From positions 62,001-126,000 of the forward strand of contig NW_027183618.1 in the NCBI RefSeq assembly GCF_041296385.1: a stretch of 64,000 nt of DNA. The letters are read 5' to 3'. Below are positions 23,201 through 35,200 of this stretch, piece by piece (the first letter of the stretch is position 1; each line of letters begins with the position of its first letter). The position numbers and the translations under genes are program-made. This stretch comes from Aphelocoma coerulescens. Lineage: Eukaryota; Chordata; Aves; Passeriformes; Corvidae. The notes under the pieces were generated by a model. The model saw only the letters and a list, made by a program, of their open reading frames with translations. It had not been told where the DNA came from and searched no databases.

Positions 23201-26200
23201 TCTGGGGGGATTCCCTGGATCCTTCAAAAGATTCCTCAGCTCCTTGGGGGGGTCCTTGAGGGGATTCCTTGGATCCTTCAAGGGATTCCTTGGATCCTTG
23301 GGGGGGACTCCCTGAATTCCTTTGGGGGGAATTCCCTGGATCTTTATTGGATTCCCTGGAACCTTAAGGGATTCCTTGGATCCTTGGGGGGGATTCCCTG
23401 GATCTTTCAGTGATTTCCTGGATCCTTCAGGAGATTCCTGAAGTCCTGGAGGGCTCCTTGGATCCTTGAGGGGATTCCCTGGATCCTTGTGGGGATTTTG
23501 GGGTCCTTTGGGGAATCCTTGGATCCTTGGTGGGGGGGGGAGGGGATTCCCTGGGATCCTTGTGGTGATTTCCTGGATCCTTGGGGAATCCTTGGATCCT
23601 TGGGGGAATTCCCAGGGATGCTCAGGAGGCTCCTGGCACCCTTGGGAAGATCCCCTGGATCCCTGGGAGGATTCCCTGGATCCTTCAGGAAAGTTCTTGG
23701 ATCCCTGAGGGGATTCCCTGGATCCTTGGGGGAATTCCCTGGATCCCTGGGGGGATTCCCTGGATCCTTCAAGGGATTCCCTGAATCCTTGGGATGATTC
23801 CCTGGATCCTTGGGATTTTTTGGGGTCCTTGGGGGGGTTCTTGGATCTCTGGGGGGATTCCCTGGATCCTTCAAAAGATCCCTCAGGTCCTTGGGGGGAT
23901 CCTTGAGGGGATTCCTTGGATCCTTAAAGGGATCGTCCAGGTCCTGGGAGGGTTCTTGGATCCTTAAAGGGATTCCCTGGATCCTTGAGGGGATTCCCTG
24001 GATCCTTTGGGAGTTTCTGGGGTCCTTGGGGGGCTCCTTGGATCCTTGAGGGGATTCCCTGGATCCTTGTGGGGATTTCCTGGATCCTTCAAGGGATTCC
24101 CTGGATCCTTGGGATGATTCCCTGGATCCTTGGGAGGCTCCTGGGACCCTTGGGATGATTCCCAGGATCCTTGAGGGATTCCTTGGATCCTTAAGGGGTT
24201 TTTGGGGAGTCCCTGGGGGGCTCCTTGGATCCTTAAGGGGATTCCCTGGATCCTTTTGGGAATTCCCTGGATCCTTGGGGGAAGTTCTTGGATCCTTGTG
24301 GGAATTCTCTGGATCCTTTGAGGGAATCCCCTTGATCCTTACGGGGTTTTTTGGATCCCTGAGGAGATTCCCTGGGATCCTTGTGGGGCTTTCCTGGATC
24401 CTCGGGGATTCCTTGGATTTTTGGGGGAATTCCCAGGACCCTTGGGAAGATTTCCTGGATCCTTTTGGGGTTTCCTTGGATCCTTGAGGGGATTCCCTGG
24501 ATCCTTGGGATTTTTTGGTGTCCATGGGGGGGTTCTTGGATCTCTGGGGGGATTCCCTGGATCCTTCAAAAGATTCCTCAGGTCCTTGGGGGGATCCTTG
24601 AGGGGATTCCTTGGATCCTTCAAGGGATTCCTTGGATCCTTGGGGGGGACTCCCTGAATTCCTTTGGGGGGAATTCCCTGGATCTTTATTGGATTCCCTG
24701 AAACCTTAAGGGATTCCTTGGGGGATTCCCTGGATCCTTGGGATTTTTTGGGGTCCTTGGGGGGGCTCTTGGACCTCTGGGGAGATTCCCTGGATCCTTC
24801 AAAAGATCCCTCAGCTCCTTGGGGGGGTCCTTGAGGGGATTCCTTGGATCCTTCGGGGGGACTCCCTGAATTCCTTTGGGGGGAATTCCCTGGATCTTTA
24901 TTGGATTCCCTGGAACCTTAAGGGATTCCTTGGGGGATTCCCTGGATCCTTGGGATTTTTTGGGGTCCATGGGGGGGTTCTTGGACCTCTGGGGAGATTC
25001 CCTGGATCCTTCAAAAGATCCCTCAGCTCCTTGGGGGGGTCCTTGAGGGGATTCCTTGGATCCTTCAAGGGATTCCTTGGATCCTTCGGGGGACTCCCTG
25101 AATTCCTTTGGGGGGAATTCCCTGGATCTTTATTGGATTCCCTGAAACCTTAAGGGATTCCTTGGGGGATTCCCTGGATCCTTGGGATTTTTTGGTATCC
25201 ATGGGGGGGTTCTTGGACCTCTGGGGAGATTCCCTGGATCCTTCAAAAGATTCCTCAGGTCCTTGGGGGGGTCCTTGAGGGGATTCCTTGGATCCTTCAA
25301 GGGATTCCTTGGATCCTTCGGGGGACTCCCTGAATTCCTTTGGGGGGAATTCCCTGGATCTTTATTGGATTCCCTGGAACCTTAAGGGATTCCTTGGGGG
25401 ATTCCCTGGATCCTTGGGATTTTTTGGGGTCCATGGGGGGGTTCTTGGACCTCTGGGGAGATTCCCTGGATCCTTCAAAAGATCCCTCAGCTCCTTGGGG
25501 GGATCCTTGAGGGGATTCCTTGGATCCTTCGGGGGGACTCCCTGAATTCCTTTGGGGGAATTCCCTGGATCTTTATTGGATTCCCTGGAACCTTAAGGGA
25601 TTCCTTGGGGGATTCCCTGGATCCTTGGGATTTTTTGGGGTCCATGGGGGGGTTCTTGGACCTCTGGGGAGATTCCCTGGATCCTTCAAAAGATCCCTCA
25701 GGTCCTTGGGGGGGTCCTTGAGGGGATTCCTTGGATCCTTCGGGGGGACTCCCTGAATTCCTTTGGGGGGAATTCCCTGGATCTTTATTGGATTCCCTGG
25801 AACCTTAAGGGATTCCTTGGGGGATTCCCTGGATCCTTGGGATTTTTTGGGGTCCATGGGGGGGTTCTTGGACCTCTGGGGAGATTCCCTGGATCCTTCA
25901 AAAGATCCCTCAGCTCCTTGGGGGGGTCCTTGAGGGGATTCCTTGGATCCTTCGGGGGACTCCCTGAATTCCTTTGGGGGGAATTCCCTGGATCTTTATT
26001 GGATTCCCTGAAACCTTAAGGGATTCCTTGGGGGATTCCCTGGATCCTTGGGATTTTTTGGGGTCCATGGGGGGGTTCTTGGACCTCTGGGGAGATTCCC
26101 TGGATCCTTCAAAAGATCCCTCAGCTCCTTGGGGGGGTCCTTGAGGGGATTCCTTGGATCCTTCGGGGGGACTCCCTGAATTCCTTTGGGGGGAATTCCC

Positions 26201-29200
26201 TGGATCTTTATTGGATTCCCTGGAACCTTAAGGGATTCCTTGGGGGATTCCCTGGATCCTTGGGATTTTTTGGGGTCCTTGGGGGGTTCTTGGATCTCTG
26301 GGGAGATTCCCTGGATCCTTCAAAAGATCCCTCAGCTCCTTGGGGGGGTCCTTGAGGGGATTCCTTGGATCCTTCAAGGGATTCCTTGGATCCTTTGGGG
26401 GACTCCCTGAATTCCTATGGGGGAATTCCCTGGATCTTTATTGGATTCCCTGGAACCTTAAGGGATTCCTTGGATCCTTGGGGGGGATTCCCTGGATCTT
26501 TCAGTGATTTCCTGGATCCTTCAGGAGATTCCTGAAGTCCTGGAGGGCTCCTTGGATCCTTGAGGGGATTCCCTGGATCCTTGTGGGGATTTTGGGGTCC
26601 TTTGGGGGATTCCTTGGATCCTTGGGGGGGGGGGGGAGGGGATTCCCTGGGATCCTTGTGGTGATTTCCTGGATCCTTGGGGAATCCTTGGATCCTTGGG
26701 GGAATTCCCAGGGATGCTCAGGAGGCTCCTGGCACCCTTGGGAAGATCCCCTGGATCCCTGGGAGGATTCCCTGGATCCTTCAGGAAAGTTCTTGGATCC
26801 CTGAGGGGATTCCCTGGATCCTTGGGGGAATTCCCTGGATCCCTGGGGGGATTCCCTGGATCCTTCAAGGGATTCCCTGAATCCTTGGGATGATTCCCTG
26901 GATCCTTGGGATTTTTTGGGGTCCTTGGGGGGGTTCTTGGATCTCTGGGGGGATTCCCTGGATCCTTCAAAAGATCCCTCAGGTCCTTGGGGGGATCCTT
27001 GAGGGGATTCCTTGGATCCTTAAAGGGATCGTCCAGGTCCTGGGAGGGTTCTTGGATCCTTAAAGGGATTCCCTGGATCCTTGAGGGGATTCCCTGGATC
27101 CTTTGGGAGTTTCTGGGGTCCTTGGGGGGCTCCTTGGATCCTTGAGGGGATTCCCTGGATCCTTGTGGGGATTTCCTGGATCCTTCAAGGGATTCCCTGG
27201 ATCCTTGGGATGATTCCCTGGATCCTTGGGAGGCTCCTGGGACCCTTGGGATGATTCCCAGGATCCTTGAGGGATTCCTTGGATCCTTAAGGGGGTTTTG
27301 GGGAGTCCCTGGGGGGCTCCTTGGATCCTTGAGGGGATTCCCTGGATCCTTTTGGGAATTCCCTGGATCCTTGGGGGAAGTTCTTGGATCCTTGTGGGAA
27401 TTCTCTGGATCCTTTGAGGGAATCCCCTTGATCCTTACGGGGTTTTTTGGATCCCTGAGGAGATTCCCTGGGATCCTTGTGGGGCTTTCCTGGATCCTCG
27501 GGGATTCCTTGGATTTTTGGGGGAATTCCCAGGACCCTTGGGAAGATTTCCTGGATCCTTTTGGGGTTTCCTTGGATCCTTGAGGGGATTCCCTGGATCC
27601 TTGGGATTTTTTGGTGTCCATGGGGGGGTTCTTGGATCTCTGGGGGGATTCCCTGGATCCTTCAAAAGATCCCTCAGGTCCTTGGGGGGGTCCTTGAGGG
27701 GATTCCTTGGATCCTTCAAGGGATTCCTTGGATCCTTGGGGGGGACTCCCTGAATTCCTTTGGGGGAATTCCCTGGATCTTTATTGGATTCCCTGGAACC
27801 TTAAGGGATTCCTTGGGGGATTCCCTGGATCCTTGGGATTTTTTGGGGTCCTTGGGGGGTTCTTGGATCTCTGGGGAGATTCCCTGGATCCTTCAAAAGA
27901 TCCCTCAGCTCCTTGGGGGGGTCCTTGAGGGGATTCCTTGGATCCTTCAAGGGATTCCTTGGATCCTTTGGGGGACTCCCTGAATTCCTATGGGGGAATT
28001 CCCTGGATCTTTATTGGATTCCCTGGAACCTTAAGGGATTCCTTGGATCCTTGGGGGGGATTCCCTGGATCTTTCAGTGATTTCCTGGATCCTTCAGGAG
28101 ATTCCTGAAGTCCTGGAGGGCTCCTTGGATCCTTGAGGGGATTCCCTGGATCCTTGTGGGGATTTTGGGGTCCTTTGGGGGATTCCTTGGATCCTTGGGG
28201 GGGGGGGGGGAGGGGATTCCCTGGGATCCTTGTGGTGATTTCCTGGATCCTTGGGGAATCCTTGGATCCTTGGGGGAATTCCCAGGGATGCTCAGGAGGC
28301 TCCTGGCACCCTTGGGAAGATCCCCTGGATCCCTGGGAGGATTCCCTGGATCCTTCAGGAAAGTTCTTGGATCCCTGAGGGGATTCCCTGGATCCTTGGG
28401 GGAATTCCCTGGATCCCTGGGGTGATTCCCTGGATCCTTCAAGGGATTCCCTGAATCCTTGGGGGAATTCCCTGGATCCTTGGGATTTTTTTGGGTCCTT
28501 GGGGGGGCTCTTGGACCTCTGGGGAGATTCCCTGGATCCTTCAAAAGATCCCTCAGCTCCTTGGTGGGGGGAATCCTTGAGGAGATTCCTCAGATCTTTG
28601 GAAGCATCTCCCGCATCCCAACCCCCCCTCCTCCCTAAAACCTCTTTCCGCAACCCCACCAAAAAAAAAAAAAACAAAAAAAAAAACAAAAAACCCCCAA
28701 AAAAATAGAAATTCCCAATTTTTCCCAACTCTCCCTTCTCCCTTCCCCCCCTCATCCCAGACCTCCAAAAATCCAAGGAAAAATCCCGGCGCCTCCGCAA
28801 CGCCGCCGACGCAGCCGCCGCCTGCAACCGCCTGGGCGAGCTTCTGGCCTCTCACGGTGAGTCCCAAATCCCTGAAATCCTTGGAAAAAAACCCAAAAAA
28901 ACCCCCTCTGGAATATTCCTGGAACGCTCTCCCCTCCTCCAGGGCGCTACGAGGAGGCTCTGGAGGAGCACCGGGAAGAGCTGAGGCTGCTGGAAGGGGC
29001 CGGGGATCCCTTGGGATGCGCCGTGGCCCATCGGAAAATCGGGGAGCGCCTGGCCGAGCTCGGCAGGTTCCAGGCTGCCCTCGAGGTGAGGGGACAGAGG
29101 GGGGGATAAAGGGGTTTGGGGGGATTGGGAATGGATTTGGGGGGACTGGGAGGGGAGTTGGGGGGATTGGGAGGGGATTTGGGGGGATTGGGAATGGATT

Positions 29201-32200
29201 TGGGGGACTGGGAATGAATTTGGGGGGATTGGGAGGGGATTTGGGGGGACTGGGAGGGGATTTGGGGGGATTGGGAGGGGATTTGGGAAGTCTGGGATGG
29301 GATTTGGGGGGACTGGAGGGGATTTGGGGGGATTGGGAATGGATTTGGGGGGACTGGGAGGGGATTTGGGGGGATTGGGAATGGATTTGGGGGGATTGGG
29401 AGGGGATTTGGGGGGACTGGGAATGGATTTGGGGGGACTGGGAGGGGATTTGGGAGGATTGGGAGGGGATTTGGGGGATTGGGAGGGGATTTGGGGGGAT
29501 TAGGAGGGGATTTGGGGGGACTGGGAGGGGATTTGGGGGATTGGGAGGGGATTTGGGGGGACTGGGAATGGATTTGGGGGGATTGGGAGGGGATTTTGGG
29601 GATTGGGAGGGGATTTGGGGGGATTGGGAGGGGATTTGGGGGACTGGGAATGGATTTGGGGGGATTGGGAGGGGATTTGGGGGGACTGGGATGGGATTTG
29701 GAAAGTCTGGGATGGGATTTGGGGGTCTGGGAGGGGATTTGGGGGGACTGGGATGGAATTTGGGGGACTGGGAATGGATTTGGGGGGGATTGGGATGGGG
29801 TTTGGGGGGACTGGGAGAGGATTTGGGGGGACTGGGATGGGATTTGGGGGGATTGGGATGGGATTTTGGGGTTTGGGAGGGGATTTGGGGGCGCCTGGCC
29901 GAGCTCGGCAGGTTCCAGGCTGCCCTCGAGGTGAGGGGACAGAGGGGTTTGGGGAAGGATTTTGGGGAAGCTGGGAGAAGTTTGGAGAGGTTGGGAGTGG
30001 GGTTGGAGGGGGTGGGAGGGGATTGGGATGGGATTTGGGGGGATTGGGAATGGATTTGGGGGACTGGGAATGAATTTGGGGGGATTGGGAGGGGATTTGG
30101 GGGGACTGGGAGGGGATTTGGGGGGATTGGGAGGGGATTTGGGAAGTCTGGGAAGGGATTTTGGGGGACTGGGAGGGGATTGGGGGGATTGGGATGGGGT
30201 TTGGGGGACTGGAGGGGATTTTGGAGGATTGGGAGGGGATTTGGGGGAATTGGGAATGGATTTTGGGGAACTGGGAATGGATTTGGGAAGTTTGGGATGG
30301 GATTTGGGGGGATTGGGAGGGGATTTGGGGGATTGGGGGGGAATTTGGGGGATTGGGATGGGGTTTGGGGAGATTGGGAGGGGATTTGGGGGGATTTGGA
30401 GAGGATTTGGGGAGTCTGAGAATGGATTTTGGGAATCTGGGAATTGATTTTGAAACCTGGGATTGGATTTGGGGAGTTTGGGACTGGATTTGGGAATCTG
30501 GGAGACGATTTTGGGGACCTGGGATTGGATTTTGGAACCTGGGATTGGATTTTGGGGGGTCTGGGATTGGATTTGGGAACCTGGGATTGGATTTGGGGAA
30601 CCTGGGACGGGATTTTGGGAATCTGGGATTGGATTTGGGGTTTTTGGGAGCAGATTTTGGGAATCTGGGATTGGATTTGAGGATCTGGGATTGGATTTTG
30701 GGAATCTGGGATTGGTTCTGGGGTTTTTGGGATTGGATCTGGGAATCTGGGACTGGATTTTGGGAGTCTGGGATTGGATCTGGGGAGTCTGGGAATGGAT
30801 TTTGGGAATCTGGGATTTGATTTTGGAACCTGGGATTGGATTTGGGGAGTTTGGGACTGGATTTGGGAATCTGGGATTGGATTTGGGGAGTCTGGGAATG
30901 GATTTTGGGAATCTGGGATGGGATTTGAGGATCTGGGAGCAGATTTTGGGGATCTGGGATTGGATTTGGGGGGTTCTGAGAATGGATTTTGGGAATCTGG
31001 GCATTGATTTTGGAACCTGGGATTGGATTTGGGGAATCTGGGATTGGATTTTGGGAATCTGGGATTGGATTTGGGGTTTTTGGGAGCGGATTTTGGGAAT
31101 CTGGGAGTGGATTTGAGGATCTGGGAGAGGATTTTGGGGATATGGGATTGGATTTGGGGAACCTGGGATGGGATTTTGGGAATCTGGGATTGGAATTGGG
31201 GAGTCTGGGATTGGATTTGGGGTTTTTGGGATTGGATCTGGGAATCTGGGAATGGATTTCGGGAATCTGGGATTGGATTTGAGGATCTGGGATTGGATTT
31301 GGGGAGTCTGGGAATGGATTTTGGGAATCTGGAATTGATTTTGGGGACCTGGGATTGGATTTGGGATCCTGGGATTGGATTTGGGGAATCTGGGATTGGA
31401 TTTGGGAACCTGGGACGGGATTTTGGGATCTGGGATTGGATTTAGGGAACCTGGGATTGGATTTTGGGGAATCTGGGATTGGATTTTGGGGATCTGGGAT
31501 TGGATTTTGGGGAATCTGGGATTGGATTTTGGGGATCTGGGATTGGATCTGGGGAGTCTGGGACTGGATTTGGGAACCTGGGACTGGATTTTGGGATCTG
31601 GGATTGGATTTGGGGTTTTTGGGATTGGATTTTGGGAATCTGGGATTGGATTTGGGGAGTCTGGGACTGGATTTGGAAATCTGGGATTGGATTTGGGAAC
31701 CTGGGACGGGATTTTGGGGAATCTGGGATTGGATTTGGGAATCTGGGAATGGATTTTGGGAATCTGGGATTGGATTTTGGAACCTGGGATTGGATTTTGG
31801 GGAATCTGGGATTGGATTTTGGGGATCTGGGATTGGATCTGGGGAGTCTGGGACTGGATTTGGGAACCTGGGACTGGATTTTGGGATCTGGGATTGGATT
31901 TGGGGGAATCTGGGATTGGATTTTGGGAATCTGGGATGGGATTTGAGGATCTGGGAGCAGATTTTGGGGATCTGGGATTGGATTTGGGGAGTTCTGAGAA
32001 TGGATTTTGGGAATCTGGGCATTGATTTTGGAACCTGGGATTGGATTTGGGGAATCTGGGATTGGATTTTGGGAATCTGGGATTGGATTTGGGGTTTTTG
32101 GGAGCAGATTTTGGGAATCTGGGATTGGATTTGAGGATCTGGGATTGGATTTGGGGAGTCTGGGAATGGATTTTGGGAATCTGGAATTGATTTTGGGGAC

Positions 32201-35200
32201 CTGGGATTGGATTTGGGAACCTGGGATTGGATTTGGGGAATCTGGGATTGGATTTGGGAATCTGGGATTGGATTTGGGGGATCTGGGATTGGATTTGGGA
32301 ATCTGGGATTGGATTTGGGGTTTTTGGGAGCAGATTTTGGGAATCTGGGAGTGGATTTGAGGATCTGGGAGAGGATTTTGGGGATATAGGATTGGATTTG
32401 GGGAACCTGGGATGGGATTTTGGGAATCTGGGATTGGAATTGGGGAGTCTGGGATTGGATTTGGGGTTTTTGGGATTGGATCTGGGAATCTGGGAATGGA
32501 TTTCGGGAATCTGGGATTGGATTTGGGGAGTCTGGGAATGGATTTTGAGAATCTGGAATTGATTTTGGGGACCTGGGATTGGATTTGGGGAATCTGGGAT
32601 TGGATTTAGGGAACCTGGGACAGGATTTTGGGAATCTGGGATTGGATTTTGGAACCTGGGATTGGATTTTGGGGATCTGGGATTGGATCTGGGGAGTCTG
32701 GGACTGGATTTGGGAACCTGGGACTGGATTTTGGGATCTGGGATTGGATTTGGGGTTTTTGGGATTGGATTTTGGGAATCTGGGATTGGATTTGGGGAGT
32801 CTGGGACCGGATTTGGAAATCTGGGATGGGATTTGGGAATCTGGGATTGGATTTGGGGTTTTTGGGATTGGATTTTGGGAATCTGGGATTGGATTTGGGG
32901 AGTCTGGGACTGGATTTGGAAATCTGGGATTGGATTTTGGAACCTGGGCCGGGATTTTGGGATCCAGGAATCTCGGCCAGTCCGGAATCCCTTCAGAGCC
33001 GCCTCCCTGGGACTTTGCCCCTTTTCCCTGGGGATTTTTGGGGTGGATTCTCCCGGGTTTTGTTGGTTCTTGATGTTTTTTCCTCTTTCCTGACATTTCC
33101 CTCCCTCTCTCTCCCTCTTTCCCTCCCTCTCTCTCCCACTTTTCCTCCTCTTTCCCAACATTTCCCTCGTCCCTCTCCCACTTTCCCTCCTCTCTCTCCT
33201 GCTTTTTCTCCTCTTTCCCGACCTTTCCCTCTCCCTCTTTCCCGACGTTTCCCTCCCTCTCTCCCTCTTTCCTCCCTCTCTCTCCCACTTTCCTCCCTCT
33301 CTCCTGCTTTTCCTCCTCTCTCTCCCTCTCCCTCTCTCCCACTTTCCTCCCTCTCTCCCTCTTTCCCTCCTCTCTCTCCCGCTTTTCCTCCTCTTTCCCG
33401 ACATTTCCCTCTCCCTCTTTCCCGACATTTCCCTCCCTCTCTCTCCCACTTTTCCTCCTCCTTCCCGACCTTTCCCTTTCCCTCTTCCCCAACATTTCCC
33501 TCGTCCCTCTCCCACTTTCCCTCCCCTCTCTCCTGCTTTTCCTCCTCTTTCCCGACATTTCCCTCTCCCTCTTTCCCGACATTTCCCTCCCTCTCTCCCA
33601 CTTTCCTCCCTCTCTCCTGCTTTTCCTCCTCTCTCTCCCTCTCCCTCTCTCCCACTTTCCTCCCTCTCTCCCTCTTTCCCTCCTCTCTCTCCCGCTTTTC
33701 CTCCTCTTTCCCGACATTTCCCTCTCCCTCTTTCCCGACATTTCCCTCCCTCTCTCTCCCACTTTTCCTCCTCCTTCCCGACCTTTCCCTTTCCCTCTTC
33801 CCCAACATTTCCCTCGTCCCTCTCCCACTTTCCCTCCCTCTCTCCCGCTTTTCCTCCTCTTTCCCGACCTTTCCCTCTCCCTCTTTCCCGACCTTTCTCT
33901 CTCCCTCTTTCCCGACATTTCCCTCCCTCTCTCTCCCTCTTTCCCTCCCTCTCTCTCCCTCTTTTCCTCCCTCTCTCTCCTGCTTTTCCTCCTCTCTCTC
34001 TCCTTCTTTCCCTCCCTCTCTCTCCTGCTTTTCCTCCTCTTTCCCCACATTTCCCTCTCCCTCTTTCCCGACATTTCCCTCCCTCTCTCCCTCTTTCCTC
34101 TCCCTCTCTCCCACTTTCCTCCCTCTCTCCCTCTTTCCCTCCTCTCTCTCCTGCTTTTCCTCCTCTTTCCCGACATTTCCTTCTCCCTCTTTCCCGACAT
34201 TTCCCTCCTCCCACTCTCCCTCTTTCCCTCCTCTCTCTCACTCTTTCCCTCCCTCTCTCTCCTGCTTTTCCTCCTCTTTCCCCACATTTTCCTCCCGCTT
34301 TCTCCCACTTTCCCTCCTCTCCCTCCCACTTTTCCTCTCTCTCTCGTTTTTCCATCTCTCCCTCTTTCCCTCCTCTCTCTCCCTCTTTGCCGACATCTCC
34401 CCCTCCCTCTCTCCCACTTTGCCTCTCTCTCCCACTTTTCCTCCCTCTTTCCCAACATTTCCCTCCCTCTCTCCCTCCATTCCTCCCTCTCTCTCCCACT
34501 TTCCCTCCCTCTCTCTCCCAACTTTCCTTCCTCTCTCCCACTTTTCCCTCCTCTCTCTCCCACTTTTCCTCCTCTTTCCCGACATTTCTCTCTCCCTCTT
34601 TCCTCCCTCTCTCTCCCTCTTTCCTCCCTCTCTCTCCCGCCTTTCCTCCCCCTCTCCCTCTTTCCCTCCTCTCTCCCTCTTTCCCTCCCTCTCTCCTGCT
34701 TTTCCTCCCCCTCTCCCGCTTTTCCTCCTCTTTCCCCACATTTTCCTCCCTCTCTACCCCAACATTTCTCTCTCCCTCTCTCCCTCCTCTCTCTCCCGCT
34801 TTTCCTTCTCTTTCCCGACGTTTCTCTCTCCCTCTCTCCCTCTTTCCCTCCTCTCTCTCCCGCCTTTCCTCCCCCTCTCCCTCTTTCCTTCCTCTCTCCC
34901 TCTTTCCCTCCTCTCTCTCCCACTTTTCTGCCTCTTTCCCAACATTTCTCTCCCTCTCTCTCCCACTTTCCCTCCTCTCTCTCCCGTTTTCCGTCCTCTC
35001 TCTCCCACTTTCCCTCCTCTCTCTCCCGCTTTTCCCGACATCTCCCTCCTCCCTCTTTCCCAACATTTCCCTCTCCCTCTCTCCCAACATTTCCCTCTCC
35101 CTCTCTCCCTCTTTCCCTTCTCTCTCTCCCTCTCTCCCAACATTTCCCTCTCCCTCTCTCCCTCTTTCCCTTCTCTCTCTCCCTTTTTCCCCACATTTTC

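Noticed and set aside
29891..29930. Extra TONSL exon
   Set aside because: It copies only the 3' part of exon 3, without an acceptor, and would repeat residues already encoded.
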